NCBI GenBank assembly: GCA_016700115.1
Contig: CP064999.1
Location: 5,699,501-5,763,500, forward strand
Source: Sphingobacteriales bacterium
GTDB taxonomy: Bacteria; Bacteroidota; Bacteroidia; Chitinophagales; UBA2359
DNA: 64,000 nucleotides
Reading direction: 5' to 3'
Position numbers and translations under genes: made by a program. The first letter of the stretch is position 1. Every line of letters starts with the position of its first letter. The notes under the pieces were generated by a model, which made no database searches, had not been told where the DNA came from, and worked only from the letters and a program-made list of their open reading frames with translations. This document shows, piece after piece, positions 9,057 to 18,437 of this stretch.

Positions 9057-9236
9057 GAACGTTTTCCTTTGATGTTTTGCTACCAATATTTTATCCCTAC
9101 GAGATATTTTTTGCTATCTCAATTACTGCCGGTGGAATAAGAAGAAAGACTGCATTATAAATTGACAATTGACCATTCACAAGGTATCGGTTTTATCCTT
9201 AACTTTACCTTCCTAAACCAACCACTTAACAACGTT

Positions 9237-11738
9237 ATGCGATTGTTATTAGCTTTTTTACTGATAAACACTATCCAATTCCTGACGGCACAAAATTTTT
9301 CAACCTCTGCAAATTTTTGTTCCCACAGATCTAATACTCCTTGCTTTAAGCATGGAGAAACCGCTAAGATGCAGGCTGCCAACAGCCGAAGCGATACTTT
9401 AGACATATTGCATTACGATATTCACCTTACCGTAACTAATTTTGCTGCCCAAGCCATCAATGGACATGCCAATATTACCCTTACTCCTAAAATTTCAGAC
9501 CTGACTCAAGTTTTGTTGGATCTTCAAAACATGAATGTCAGCAATGTTATGCTTGATGATGCAGATATTGCTTTTGACTATACTTCCCCCCTTTTGCGCG
9601 TCTTTCTGCCTGAACCTGTTTCACCCCTTGATACCCTTCAACTCAGTGTTTTTTACAATGGCAACCCCATAACTGCTTCTTTTGGCGGGTTTTATTTCAC
9701 AGCAACCTATGCCTATAACTTAGGTGTAGGAATAGGGGTAGATCCACCCAATTTTGGCAGAGTTTGGTTCCCTTGTTTTGACAATTTTGTTGAGCGTGCC
9801 ACCTTTTCCTGCCATATTACGACTGCGGGCAACCATAAAGCATTTTGCGGAGGTTTGCTGGAAAATGTTACAGACAACCCCGGAGGTACTAAAACCTGGC
9901 ATTGGGAGCTTTCTCAAACTATCCCAACTTACCTCGCTTCGGTTGCTGTCAGCGATTATCAAACCCTTTCCTTTAACCATCCGGGTAGCAACGGCGATAT
10001 ATTGGTACAACTCGGTGCGAGGGCAAGCGATACGACCAACCTGAAAAACTCATTTATACATCTGCCCGATTGTATTTCAGCCTTTGAAGATGCATGGGGA
10101 CCTTACCGGTTTGACCGTGCCGGTTATGTCGTTGTTCCTTTTAACGGAGGTGCAATGGAACATGCCACCAATATTGCCTATCCCCTATTTGCCGTAAATG
10201 GAAATCTTCAATGGGAATCTCTGATGGCACACGAATTTGCCCACAACTGGTGGGGAAATCTGGTAACTTGCGAAACCGCCTCAGATATGTGGATCAACGA
10301 AGGGTGGGCAAGCTATAATGAAAGTCTGTTTTCAGAATATATTTATGGCAAAGAACAATACAAGACTGATATCCGAACTACTCACAACGATGTGTTGCTT
10401 TATGCCAATATACGCGACGGAGCATACCTTCCTGTTTCCGGTGTTCCTTTTGATGCCACTTATGGTTCACACGTTTACAGCAAAGGCGGAGATATGGTAC
10501 ATACGCTAAGAGCTTATATGGGCGACTCTTTGTTTTTTCATTGTTCAAAAGAGTTCCTCAATACCCATGCTTTTACCCATGTCAACAGCAACGAATTGCG
10601 TGATTTTTTAAGTTCCTGCTCAGGCATAGACCTTGTTCCGTTTTTTCAAAACTGGATTTTTTCGCCCGGTTTTCCTCATTTTTCGATAGACTCCCTGCAA
10701 GTGCAGGTGGATGGTACCGGTGTTAATTACCTGACTAATGTTTTTGTGCGCCAACGCTTATACGCTGCTCCTGAGTTCTTCACACAAGTTCCTTTAGAAA
10801 TCACTTTTTTTGACTATGCGCTCAATCAACAAACCGTAACGATGCAGGTCAATGGTGATTGTAGTACACAGCAGTTTTCACTCCCCTTTTATCCGGTACT
10901 TGCTGTTGCTGATTTGGAGGAACGCCTTTCAGATGCAACTGTTGACCGGTATGAGATAATTGACACCCCGGGTATTGTTAATTTTGTGGAAGCGGGAGTT
11001 ACCCTGGATATAGCAGCGCAAGCAGGACAAACATTTATTCGTGCCACCAATAATATGGTCATGCCCGACAGGCTTCAAACCCCGATAACAAACCTCATTT
11101 TGCACCCCAACCGATACTGGACTATAGAAGGCTATAATACAGGAGGGCTGCTCAATGGATCTGCTGAATTTACCTATAATGGAACAAGCAGCACAAACGG
11201 CGGTTATTTAGACCATAATCTGATTAGTGGGTCTGAAACCAACCTTCGGTTATTGTACCGGCCTTCATCGGCAGTTGACTGGCAAATACTTACTTCGGCA
11301 ACATTACTTGCAGGAGCGAGCAATACAGACCGGCGCGGCTCTATTAGAATCAATAATCTGCAATTCGGAGAATATGCGCTTGGGTTTATTGACCCCACCC
11401 GTACAGATACTTTAACCACCCATCAACCAGATTGCATTGCCGTAGGCATATCAGATTTTCCAATACATTCCAAACCCAACAGCATTTTTAGTGCTTTCCC
11501 AAATCCGGGCTCAGGTAAGATTACGATTGTTTTTACCGAAACATTGGAAACCTCACATTTGCTCGAACTTTACAACTTAGAGGGTAAGTTGTTGAGACGC
11601 ATGTCAATTGCCCCCAATTCCCCGTCTGTTCTTATAGATATTGCTAACCTGGTTTCCGGTAATTATATCTTACAACTTATCGAACAGACTTCCAATATTA
11701 AAAGGAGCGAACAAAAAATCAGTATTTTCAACAGGTAA
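9237..11738 (+). CDS. Secreted M1 family metallopeptidase with type IX secretion sorting domain
   Basis: An 833-residue exported aminopeptidase N-like enzyme. It starts with the signal peptide MRLLLAFLLINTIQFLTAQ, which is why I choose ATG 9237 and not the upstream in-frame start. The zinc site HEFAHNWWGN (HExxH) is followed 18 residues on by the third ligand in WINEGWASYNE, and the exopeptidase motif GAMEH lies about 30 residues before HExxH. After the catalytic half come beta domains and a C-terminal module with FSAFPNPGSGKITIVF ... LVSGNYILQL, the usual type A sorting domain of the Bacteroidota type IX system. It should cleave N-terminal residues of peptides at the cell surface. Substrate preference cannot be read. 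Confidence 0.9.
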   Translation: MRLLLAFLLINTIQFLTAQNFSTSANFCSHRSNTPCFKHGETAKMQAANSRSDTLDILHYDIHLTVTNFAAQAINGHANITLTPKISDLTQVLLDLQNMNVSNVMLDDADIAFDYTSPLLRVFLPEPVSPLDTLQLSVFYNGNPITASFGGFYFTATYAYNLGVGIGVDPPNFGRVWFPCFDNFVERATFSCHITTAGNHKAFCGGLLENVTDNPGGTKTWHWELSQTIPTYLASVAVSDYQTLSFNHPGSNGDILVQLGARASDTTNLKNSFIHLPDCISAFEDAWGPYRFDRAGYVVVPFNGGAMEHATNIAYPLFAVNGNLQWESLMAHEFAHNWWGNLVTCETASDMWINEGWASYNESLFSEYIYGKEQYKTDIRTTHNDVLLYANIRDGAYLPVSGVPFDATYGSHVYSKGGDMVHTLRAYMGDSLFFHCSKEFLNTHAFTHVNSNELRDFLSSCSGIDLVPFFQNWIFSPGFPHFSIDSLQVQVDGTGVNYLTNVFVRQRLYAAPEFFTQVPLEITFFDYALNQQTVTMQVNGDCSTQQFSLPFYPVLAVADLEERLSDATVDRYEIIDTPGIVNFVEAGVTLDIAAQAGQTFIRATNNMVMPDRLQTPITNLILHPNRYWTIEGYNTGGLLNGSAEFTYNGTSSTNGGYLDHNLISGSETNLRLLYRPSSAVDWQILTSATLLAGASNTDRRGSIRINNLQFGEYALGFIDPTRTDTLTTHQPDCIAVGISDFPIHSKPNSIFSAFPNPGSGKITIVFTETLETSHLLELYNLEGKLLRRMSIAPNSPSVLIDIANLVSGNYILQLIEQTSNIKRSEQKISIFNR

Positions 11739-11780
11739 CCAATTTTAGCCTTAATAGCATTAGCTTCTTGCATTGCCATA

Positions 11781-11802
11781 ATTCCTTATTTTGATAAGGA
11801 AT
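11781..11802 (+). terminator. Hairpin downstream of the M1 peptidase gene
   Basis: ATTCCTTAT (11781-11789) pairs perfectly with ATAAGGAAT (11794-11802) across a 4-nt loop, 42 bp after the stop codon. The T-run after it is weak (GGTATTTT), so termination is only likely. Confidence 0.45.
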
Positions 11803-11931
11803 GGTATTTTACATATACAAGTAATAAAACCAATCTTTACAACAATCTTGTATAAAATCACGTTTGTTTACAAACGTTTCCATCTTTAGCTTTTGTTAAA
11901 TATCCGATTTAAGCCCTAAAATTCATGCCAC

Positions 11932-13884
11932 ATGTTTAGACTATGTTTGCTTTTCATGTCTCCGCTATTCGCTTTTCTGATTTCAGAAGCACAAAACAAC
12001 CTTACATTTCTGGAAGCCACCCGTCTGAAATTTCCGGACAGCAAACAGGTTTTGCTTGAAAAACAAGAACATTTAAACATCAACTACCGTGATGGGGAAT
12101 GGGACATTTGGAGCAAAATCAACGAAAAGACCCTTTACCTGAGCGACCAGCAGCTATATGCTCAAAAATCAATTTTCCTCAGTGGGTTTGATGAAATTAC
12201 CAACCTTGAGGCAAAAACGCTTGTACCTGTAAAAAAAGGAAAGAAAAACGAAATGCAGGAGTTTAAAGTGGAAAAGGTGGAAACCAAAGATGTGATGATG
12301 GGTAGTATATTCTATTCCGATTTTAAGGAAAAGAAATTCAGCTTCCCTGCTTTGCAGGAAGGGGCAACCACCCTTCTGACTTATACGCAGATTAGCAAAG
12401 AACCCCGGCTTTTAGATGCTTTTTATTTTGGAAACTATTCAGCTCCGGTTATATCGTCTGTTTTTAGCGTCAGTTTTCCGAAAAAAATTGAAATAGCTTA
12501 TAAGCTAATGGGAGAAAACACAGATATGGTTAGTTTTGAAAAAAAAGAAGAAAATAATCTGATTACTTATACATGGACTGCAGAAAATATCAGCCGACTA
12601 AAACCCGAAGAAAACGCTCCAAGCAGTAGTTATTACGAACCTCATTTAGTTATTTACATCAATAAAGTAAATGAGGGAAAAAATGAGGTAAAAATCCTGG
12701 AAGATGTTTCAGGACTGTATAACTGGTACTATTCTTTGGTTGAAAACATCAACCCTGAAGCCGGTGAAGAGCTGAAACTATTGGTAAAATCTCTGACAAA
12801 AGATGCAGGCAGCGATTATGAAAAAACAAAACGTATTTTTCAGTGGGTGCAAAGCAATATCAAATACATTGCCTTTGAAGATGGATTAGGTGGGTTTATT
12901 CCGCGAGATGCCAACGATATATATGCAAAAAAATACGGCGATTGTAAAGACATGTCAAGCATTTTGTTTCAAATGCTTAAGTTGGCCGGTGTTCCTGCTT
13001 ATTACACATGGATTGGTACACGAGACAAACCCTATACTTATAATGAAGTGCCGACACCTATAGCCGATAATCACATGATTGCTTCAGTAAAAGTTAATAA
13101 TGAGTATGTTTTTTTAGATGCTACCGGTGAATATCAGCCATTCGGTTTACCAACTTCTATGATTCAAGGCAAAGAAGCATTGATAGGAATTGATAAAGAA
13201 CATTACGAAATTGTTGTGGTTCCGACATCGTTAATGGAAAACAGCACGGAAACTGAAAACCTTACCCTCACACTTTCAGGTCGAAACTTAAATGGAACGG
13301 GTATTTTGAAGTTTAATGGGTATAAAAAAGTTTTTACCCAATATGAAAAGCTGAAAGCAGATGCAGCAGGAAGATCTGCGCGTTTTTTTAACGATTTCCT
13401 GAGAAAAGGCAGCAATAAATTTGAAAGTAAAAACATCACCTCGACCGGATTTAATGACAACAATAATCCGGAAATTGCCATTCAATACGATTTTTCAATT
13501 CCCGACTATGTAACCATCAGCGGAGATAAAATCTATGTCAATCTGAACCTCAACCGGAAATACCAACAATCGGCCATAGACCTCAAAGAGCGCAAATTAG
13601 ATAAAGAAGTAGAGTATCAATACATCGAAGACTTTACCTACCGCCTAAACATTCCTGACGGATACGAAGTTTTCTACCTCCCTACTGCCATGGAATTTAA
13701 AGACGAGGAGTTTGGGTTTACGGCAAACTACACCCAAGATGCCGGAAGCGTAGCCTTGAACCTACGCGTTTACATCAACCACCTCATGCTCAAACAAAAA
13801 AGATTTACCGACTGGAACGCGATGATTGAAAAGCTCAACAATGCCTATCAGGAAGTTGTGGTTTTGAAGAAAATGGGACAGTGA
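11932..13884 (+). CDS. DUF3857 domain-containing transglutaminase-like protein
   Basis: A 650-residue exported protein with a signal peptide (residues 1-20, ending SEAQ). The N-terminal half is a DUF3857 beta domain. A transglutaminase-like core follows near residues 300-400: KRIFQWVQSNIKYIAFEDG, then KKYGDCKDMSSIL with the catalytic Cys, DNHMIASVKV with the His and FLDATGEYQPFG with the Asp. A DUF3858-like beta domain closes it. This layout is common in Bacteroidota as a periplasmic or outer-membrane protein of unknown substrate. The family may carry out peptide cross-linking or cleavage, but this is inference. No operon partner is visible. Confidence 0.85.
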   Translation: MFRLCLLFMSPLFAFLISEAQNNLTFLEATRLKFPDSKQVLLEKQEHLNINYRDGEWDIWSKINEKTLYLSDQQLYAQKSIFLSGFDEITNLEAKTLVPVKKGKKNEMQEFKVEKVETKDVMMGSIFYSDFKEKKFSFPALQEGATTLLTYTQISKEPRLLDAFYFGNYSAPVISSVFSVSFPKKIEIAYKLMGENTDMVSFEKKEENNLITYTWTAENISRLKPEENAPSSSYYEPHLVIYINKVNEGKNEVKILEDVSGLYNWYYSLVENINPEAGEELKLLVKSLTKDAGSDYEKTKRIFQWVQSNIKYIAFEDGLGGFIPRDANDIYAKKYGDCKDMSSILFQMLKLAGVPAYYTWIGTRDKPYTYNEVPTPIADNHMIASVKVNNEYVFLDATGEYQPFGLPTSMIQGKEALIGIDKEHYEIVVVPTSLMENSTETENLTLTLSGRNLNGTGILKFNGYKKVFTQYEKLKADAAGRSARFFNDFLRKGSNKFESKNITSTGFNDNNNPEIAIQYDFSIPDYVTISGDKIYVNLNLNRKYQQSAIDLKERKLDKEVEYQYIEDFTYRLNIPDGYEVFYLPTAMEFKDEEFGFTANYTQDAGSVALNLRVYINHLMLKQKRFTDWNAMIEKLNNAYQEVVVLKKMGQ

Positions 13885-13904
13885 AAGTAGTTATGAGTTA
13901 TGAG

Positions 13905-14051
13905 TGCAAATTGCCCATTGCAAAATTGACCATTGCCCATTGCAAATTGCCTATTGCAAAATTGACCATTGCCCATTGCAAATTGCCTATTGCCTATTGC
14001 AAATTGCTAATTGCAAATTGCCTATTGCAAAATGCCCATTGCAAATTGCCA
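13905..14051 (+). repeat. Low-complexity ATTGCAAATTGCCT-type repeat
   Basis: About 145 bp made of alternating TTGCAAATTGCC, TTGCCCATTGC and AAATTGACCATTGCCC units. They lie just after the stop of the DUF3857 gene. An open reading frame across it (13881-14063) only reflects the repeat (peptide unit KLPIAxC) and is not a gene. Related fragments occur near 9157 and 21140. Confidence 0.8.
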
Positions 14052-14081
14052 AAAAGGGAATAAGCCCTGCTTTTCGTTTCA

Positions 14082-14951
14082 CTATACCTTTCGCTTTAAA
14101 CCAAACTGTTTGAGTAAGATATTTTCAAATGCCGATTCTGTCAACAATGTTTGAACTGCCGGCAATAATCGCACCTCCTTTCCTACCATATATCGGGGCT
14201 TTGGTTTTGCAACCGTAAGGACATAAATGATGCCATTGGCTATCAGTTCCGGCTCATTGGCAGATTTGATTTGTTTCACTAAGTTTTTACTTGCCGGCTT
14301 CATAACTGCTTCATAGCGTTGACGGATATAGTCTGACATTTTAGCCCAGTCATTTTTCAGGTTTTCTTCCGCATTGTCAGTCATCGGTGTTCTGACTGCT
14401 CCGGGTTCAATGGCAGTAGCAGTAATACCCAAAGGCAAAAGTTCCATTCGAAGTGTTTTGGTAAATGCCTCAATAGCGCTTTTAGTCATCATATAAATTC
14501 CGGCTCCGGGCACAGGTACTCTGACAGCTCCTGAAGACAGGTTGATAATCCGGGCTTTCCCGTATTGATGCAACAATGGCAAAAAAGCCTGAGTTACCCT
14601 TAAAGTACCAAAAACATTGATTTCGAACAACCTTTTGACTTCATCCAAAGACACTCCCTCTAATACCCCGGTTGCAATATTGGCTACCCCTGCATTGTTA
14701 ATCAAAGCGTAAAGTCCCTTGTCTCCTACAGTATGCCGAACAAATTCAACAGCTTCGGCGACTAGTCCATCATTGGTAATGTCTATATTAACTACCTTCA
14801 ACCGACCCGATGCGTTTTGTGTCAATGTTTCCGTATCTTGGTTTGGCAAGACACCGGCAAACACTTCCCAGCCCATTGAATCAAGTTTCTTAGCCGTAAC
14901 CAAACCGATACCGGTGGCTGCTCCCGTAATAAAAACCGATTTAGTACTCAT
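14082..14951 (-). CDS. SDR family NAD(P)-dependent oxidoreductase
   Basis: A 289-residue short-chain dehydrogenase/reductase. The Rossmann cofactor motif is GAATGIG at residues 9-15, followed by NNAGVAN, and the catalytic block is S(S)GAV...YMMTKSA (Ser, then Y-x-x-x-K). Such enzymes oxidise or reduce an alcohol/carbonyl group with NAD(P)(H); the substrate is unknown. The start MSTKSVFITGAATG is the standard one for the family, so I reject an ORF start 18 codons upstream. The aldehyde dehydrogenase gene ends 50 bp upstream of this start codon on the same strand, suggesting an alcohol/aldehyde oxidation operon in which this enzyme makes or uses the aldehyde. Confidence 0.85.
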   Translation of the reverse strand: MSTKSVFITGAATGIGLVTAKKLDSMGWEVFAGVLPNQDTETLTQNASGRLKVVNIDITNDGLVAEAVEFVRHTVGDKGLYALINNAGVANIATGVLEGVSLDEVKRLFEINVFGTLRVTQAFLPLLHQYGKARIINLSSGAVRVPVPGAGIYMMTKSAIEAFTKTLRMELLPLGITATAIEPGAVRTPMTDNAEENLKNDWAKMSDYIRQRYEAVMKPASKNLVKQIKSANEPELIANGIIYVLTVAKPKPRYMVGKEVRLLPAVQTLLTESAFENILLKQFGLKRKV

Positions 14952-15001
14952 AGTCGAACTATCATAGTTTAAACTTATGTTTGCTTTATGTTGAAATTTA
15001 A

Positions 15002-16423
15002 TCAACGATTGAACAGATAGCTAATCATCTTCCGGTATAAGCCTGAATAAGGAGGCAGGCTTATGGTTGAAAAGTCGAGCCATCCCGTTGGATTTTCAAC
15101 TACAGAACGTTGATTTGAAAAACTTGTAAACGTTGCCTTACCCACACTACGCCCCATTCCACTGTTTTGAATTCCACCAAAGGGCAAATAAGGATTTACC
15201 CCTGCCTGAATCATATTGTGGTTTATAACGGTACTGCCTGCCGATGTATGTTTTAAAAAATAATCAATGTTTGCCCTGTTGCTGCTGTAAATATACAACG
15301 CTAAAGGTTTAGGCAATTCTCTGATTTTGGTTACAGCATCTTCTTTCGAAGTGTAAACACTTACAGGCATAATCGGGGCAAATATTTCTTCTTGCATTAC
15401 CCGCATCTCGTGAGTAACTCCGGTTAATATTGTGGGTGAAAAATAGAGATCCTCTTCATTATATACTCCTCCTGCAGCGACGGAAGCCCCTTTTTCCAAA
15501 GCATCATTCAGCAATGAAACTACCCGCATAAAATGTCGTTGATTGATGATGCGGCAAATCGCTTCTGAGTGTTCAATCCCTTTACCTTCCGGATTGTACA
15601 TGGTTTCAATGGCTTGTTTTGCCTTCTCCACAAAAACATCAAATATTGTTTGCTCTACCAATACATAATCAGGAGCAACACAAGCCTGCCCACTATTGGC
15701 ACATTTCCCCCAGGTAATTTTTAACGCAGCTCCATCTAAATCGGCTGTTTGGTCAACAATTACCGGAGACTTACCACCCAATTCCAAAGTAACAGGGGTA
15801 AGATTAACCGAAGCAGCCTGCATGACCAATTTTCCTACCTGAGGACTTCCGGTAAAATAGATATGGTCAAAGGGTAGTTTCAATAATTCCTTTGCGGTTT
15901 CAACATCACCCTCTAAAAAGGCCACTTCATTCTGAGGGAACAAATCAGTGATCATCTTTTTTAAAACAGCAGTCGTATTCGGACTGAATTCTGAGGGTTT
16001 GATGATTACCGTATTGCCGGCAGCAATGCTGCCTATCATAGGAACTAAATTGCAGGCAAGCGGCGCATTCCAAGGACCAATAATCAGCGTAACTCCCTTT
16101 GGCTCGTATATAATATACGGTTTGGTTCCTTTACTCATCAATCCCGTTTTGACCTTTTGAGGTTTCATCCAGGAAGAAAGATGTTGAATTGCAAAATCTG
16201 CTTCCGATTTTATCAGCAACATTTCAGCTAAGGTATCTATTGGTGCTCTTCGCAAATCACGATACATAGCTTCCTGAAATATGGCAACCTGTGTTTTTAA
16301 ATAGTTGGCCACTCGCTTCAGTTTCTCAACTCTTTCTTTTGCTGTTGTAAGGGCAATCCTGTAAGAAGCTTCTCTTTGATTGTTAAACACGGAATAGATA
16401 TACTCTGAATCTGTATTACTCAT
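15002..16423 (-). CDS. Aldehyde dehydrogenase family protein (ALDH3-like)
   Basis: A 473-residue NAD(P)-dependent aldehyde dehydrogenase of the short class 3 type. The LELGGKSP motif with the general-base Glu and NSGQACVAPDY with the catalytic Cys are both visible. The cofactor-binding segment IIGPWNAPLACNL lies near residues 112-125 and FTGSPQVGK near 190. It lacks a signal peptide but ends with a short hydrophobic stretch (YRKMISYLF), which in class 3 enzymes can serve membrane attachment. It oxidises an aldehyde to the acid. It is the first gene of a two-gene unit with the downstream SDR. Confidence 0.9.
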   Translation of the reverse strand: MSNTDSEYIYSVFNNQREASYRIALTTAKERVEKLKRVANYLKTQVAIFQEAMYRDLRRAPIDTLAEMLLIKSEADFAIQHLSSWMKPQKVKTGLMSKGTKPYIIYEPKGVTLIIGPWNAPLACNLVPMIGSIAAGNTVIIKPSEFSPNTTAVLKKMITDLFPQNEVAFLEGDVETAKELLKLPFDHIYFTGSPQVGKLVMQAASVNLTPVTLELGGKSPVIVDQTADLDGAALKITWGKCANSGQACVAPDYVLVEQTIFDVFVEKAKQAIETMYNPEGKGIEHSEAICRIINQRHFMRVVSLLNDALEKGASVAAGGVYNEEDLYFSPTILTGVTHEMRVMQEEIFAPIMPVSVYTSKEDAVTKIRELPKPLALYIYSSNRANIDYFLKHTSAGSTVINHNMIQAGVNPYLPFGGIQNSGMGRSVGKATFTSFSNQRSVVENPTGWLDFSTISLPPYSGLYRKMISYLFNR

Positions 16424-16468
16424 AAAAAAATTGAACAGGATTGAATAATAGTGATGATGTTAAGCCTG

Positions 16469-16476
16469 CAAAGGTA
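16469..16476 (-). promoter_or_regulatory. -7 element upstream of the aldehyde dehydrogenase gene
   Basis: The minus strand reads TACCTTTG, a perfect TAnnTTTG, 46 bp before the ATG. I see no clear TTTG at the expected -33 distance. Confidence 0.45.
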
Positions 16477-16594
16477 GGCTATAATTAATGATTCAGGTTT
16501 TAGTTTCTTAGGAAAAAACATTAAAAAAGCATATCGTATCAGAAATGTAAGCCTGTAGATTTTTTTAAAAACACAGAAAAAACCAATAAATTTA

Positions 16595-16624
16595 TTTGTT
16601 TGTTAAAAATAAAACGTACCTTTG
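16595..16624 (+). promoter_or_regulatory. Bacteroidota-type promoter
   Basis: TTTG at 16595-16598 and TACCTTTG at 16617-16624 with an 18-bp spacer, 120 bp before the start of the 214-residue outer-membrane protein gene. Confidence 0.6.
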
Positions 16625-16744
16625 CGGCACGAATTGAACAAGGTTAGAAAAATTTTAATTTTAACTCCAAAAAAAACACTGCCTATAGCCTATTACTACA
16701 CAAAGCAAATTTTAATTTAACCAACATAAAATAATTTTTTCATC

Positions 16745-17389
16745 ATGAAAAAAGCTTTTGTAGTTTTAGTATTAGTTTTGGCAGGCTTATCAATTCAGGC
16801 ACAGGAAAATTCAAACCTTGCCACTGCCCCCGATCAGGAAGAGACAATATTTCAAACTGTTGAAATCCAAAAAAATACATTTTTTGCCGAAGTTGGCGGA
16901 AATGGTACTTTATACTCTGTTAATATAGATCAGGTTTTGTTGGCCGGACACAACTTTAAGATTAGCACCCGTATTGGAATGGGATTGTCATCTTCTGTTT
17001 TCGAAAAAGATATTGATCCAATTATTCCTATTGAAGGCAATATTTGGTTTGGTAAAAACAAACATCATTTTGAAACCGGCATGGGAGTAGTTGCAGCTTT
17101 TGGTTTTGACGAGACTCCTCCTGCTACCATCCAAATTACTGAAAACGGTACAAAAGTCATTCAGTATCAATCGGGGCAAGAATACACTTCTTTATATGCT
17201 TTTACAAGAATTGGATACCGCTATCAAAATTCTAACGGTGGTTTGTTTTTCCGGGCAGGTATTACTCCTACTGTAACTGCATATTCTAAAGTTGAAGGAG
17301 CAAATCCAAAATTGGAAGGCAGTATCTCAATCGGCTATACCTTTAAATCTAAAAAACCGGCTCAAATACCCGTGATCAATTATAATTAA
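16745..17389 (+). CDS. Hypothetical exported protein, probable outer-membrane beta barrel
   Basis: A 214-residue protein with a clean signal peptide (MKKAFVVLVLVLAGLSIQAQ). After it come alternating strands of aromatic and small residues (FFAEVGGNGTLYSVNIDQVL, FKISTRIGMGL, HHFETGMGVVAAFGF, ARIGYRYQNSNGGLFFRAG) and a C-terminal SISIGYTFK, the pattern of an eight-stranded outer-membrane porin-like barrel. No specific family is recognised. It is a single-gene unit, with its own promoter at 16595-16624 and an intrinsic terminator at 17434-17469. Confidence 0.65.
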   Translation: MKKAFVVLVLVLAGLSIQAQENSNLATAPDQEETIFQTVEIQKNTFFAEVGGNGTLYSVNIDQVLLAGHNFKISTRIGMGLSSSVFEKDIDPIIPIEGNIWFGKNKHHFETGMGVVAAFGFDETPPATIQITENGTKVIQYQSGQEYTSLYAFTRIGYRYQNSNGGLFFRAGITPTVTAYSKVEGANPKLEGSISIGYTFKSKKPAQIPVINYN

Positions 17390-17433
17390 TTGAATTTGCG
17401 AACAGGATTTCTGTCCTGAAAAATTTAATCATT

Positions 17434-17469
17434 AAAAAGGCGTTGCAAAACAAGTTGCAACGCCTTTTT
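17434..17469 (+). terminator. Strong intrinsic terminator
   Basis: A 15-bp perfect stem (AAAAAGGCGTTGCAA at 17434-17448 with TTGCAACGCCTTTTT at 17455-17469) and a 6-nt loop. It lies 45 bp after the stop codon and is nearly symmetrical, so it may work on both strands. Confidence 0.85.
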
Positions 17470-17600
17470 GTTTGGACAAATGCAAGAAATAGTAAGCCAT
17501 TATCTTAGTCTCTTATTTTTAAAGGGCTACCCTTTTTACCAATTTGAGATTGACCCTATCTGTTTTAAATTTGCTTCAAAACACCTCGAACTTTTTAAAT

Positions 17601-18383
17601 ATGAAATCCTGCTTTACCTTCCTTAGTTTAATAACCTGTTTGTTGTCTCCAAATTTTCTGACTGCACAAACCGGTCAACCCGCGAATAGCAGTACAAAGG
17701 CAGTCAATGTTCCTGCTACCTTGGTTACAATTGACTATGGATTGATTCTTCCTGCAGGCGATATGGCCAAACGATTTGGCATGAGTTCTAAAGTGGGGGG
17801 CAATGTACTGCACAAAACAACCAAAAATTTTCTGTATGGCGTAGATGGATATTTTCTGTTTGGCAATTTGATTGCCGAAGATTCTTTAGCTATTAACCTC
17901 ATCAACTCCGATGGATATATTACAGGTACAGACGGTTTACCGGCTGATGTAAACTTTTTCTTGAGGGGATATTTAGCAACGGTAAAGATGGGGAAGATTT
18001 TTGAGTTTGGAAAAGCAAAAAATCCCGGTTCGGGTTTATTTGTTTTAGGAGGTGTCGGATATATGCAACACAAGATCCATATAGATGAAAAAAGCCAGGC
18101 TGTTCCCCAATTACAAGGAGATTACAAAAAAGGGTACGACCGTTTAACTAACGGACCCGCCATTCAACAAAATATCGGTTATATTCATTTGAACAAAAAC
18201 AGGAGGGTAAACTTTTGGGTTGCATTTGAAATGGTACAAGCCTTTACCAAAAACCAACGAAGTTTTAACTTTGACACCAAAACCTCTGAAACAGGAAGAC
18301 GAACCGATTTGCTTTTTGGATTGCGTTTAGGATGGATACTCCCCGTTTATGCACAAAGCAAAGAACATTTCTACATCAACTAA
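17601..18383 (+). CDS. Hypothetical exported protein, probable outer-membrane protein
   Basis: A 260-residue protein starting at the ATG that gives a signal peptide (MKSCFTFLSLITCLLSPNFLTAQ); the longer ORF has 19 unsupported residues. The body has barrel-like strands (LVTIDYGLILPAGDMAKRFG, VGGNVLHKTTKNFLYGVDGY, RRVNFWVAFEMVQAF, TDLLFGLRLGWILPVY), and its C-terminus is the usual YAQSKEHFYIN-type tail of proteins assembled in the outer membrane. I do not recognise a named family. It is a lone gene, and the leftward gene after it shares the downstream gap. Confidence 0.6.
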   Translation: MKSCFTFLSLITCLLSPNFLTAQTGQPANSSTKAVNVPATLVTIDYGLILPAGDMAKRFGMSSKVGGNVLHKTTKNFLYGVDGYFLFGNLIAEDSLAINLINSDGYITGTDGLPADVNFFLRGYLATVKMGKIFEFGKAKNPGSGLFVLGGVGYMQHKIHIDEKSQAVPQLQGDYKKGYDRLTNGPAIQQNIGYIHLNKNRRVNFWVAFEMVQAFTKNQRSFNFDTKTSETGRRTDLLFGLRLGWILPVYAQSKEHFYIN

Positions 18384-18437
18384 TTTAAAGGTTAGATTTG
18401 TTAATCTCTCCTACTGCGATGCTATCCTTCTCTTTTC

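Larger units (their letters stand above)
8270..9236. other. Long gene-free region with palindromes and short dispersed repeats
   Basis: Nearly 1 kb between two divergent genes without a credible ORF. It contains a hairpin (8517-8545), a 105-bp imperfect palindrome (8823-8927) and two copies of an ATGCCGTAGG-type repeat (8988-9056), all listed separately. Confidence 0.6.
16424..16744. other. Divergent intergenic region with promoters on both strands
   Basis: It carries a -7-like element for the leftward aldehyde dehydrogenase gene and a full promoter for the rightward gene (both listed). The rightward leader of about 120 nt is A-rich and has no recognisable riboswitch. Confidence 0.5.

Noticed and set aside
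13881..14063. Plus-strand ORF with KLPIAxC repeats
   Set aside because: It is a translation of low-complexity DNA; no start context or family.
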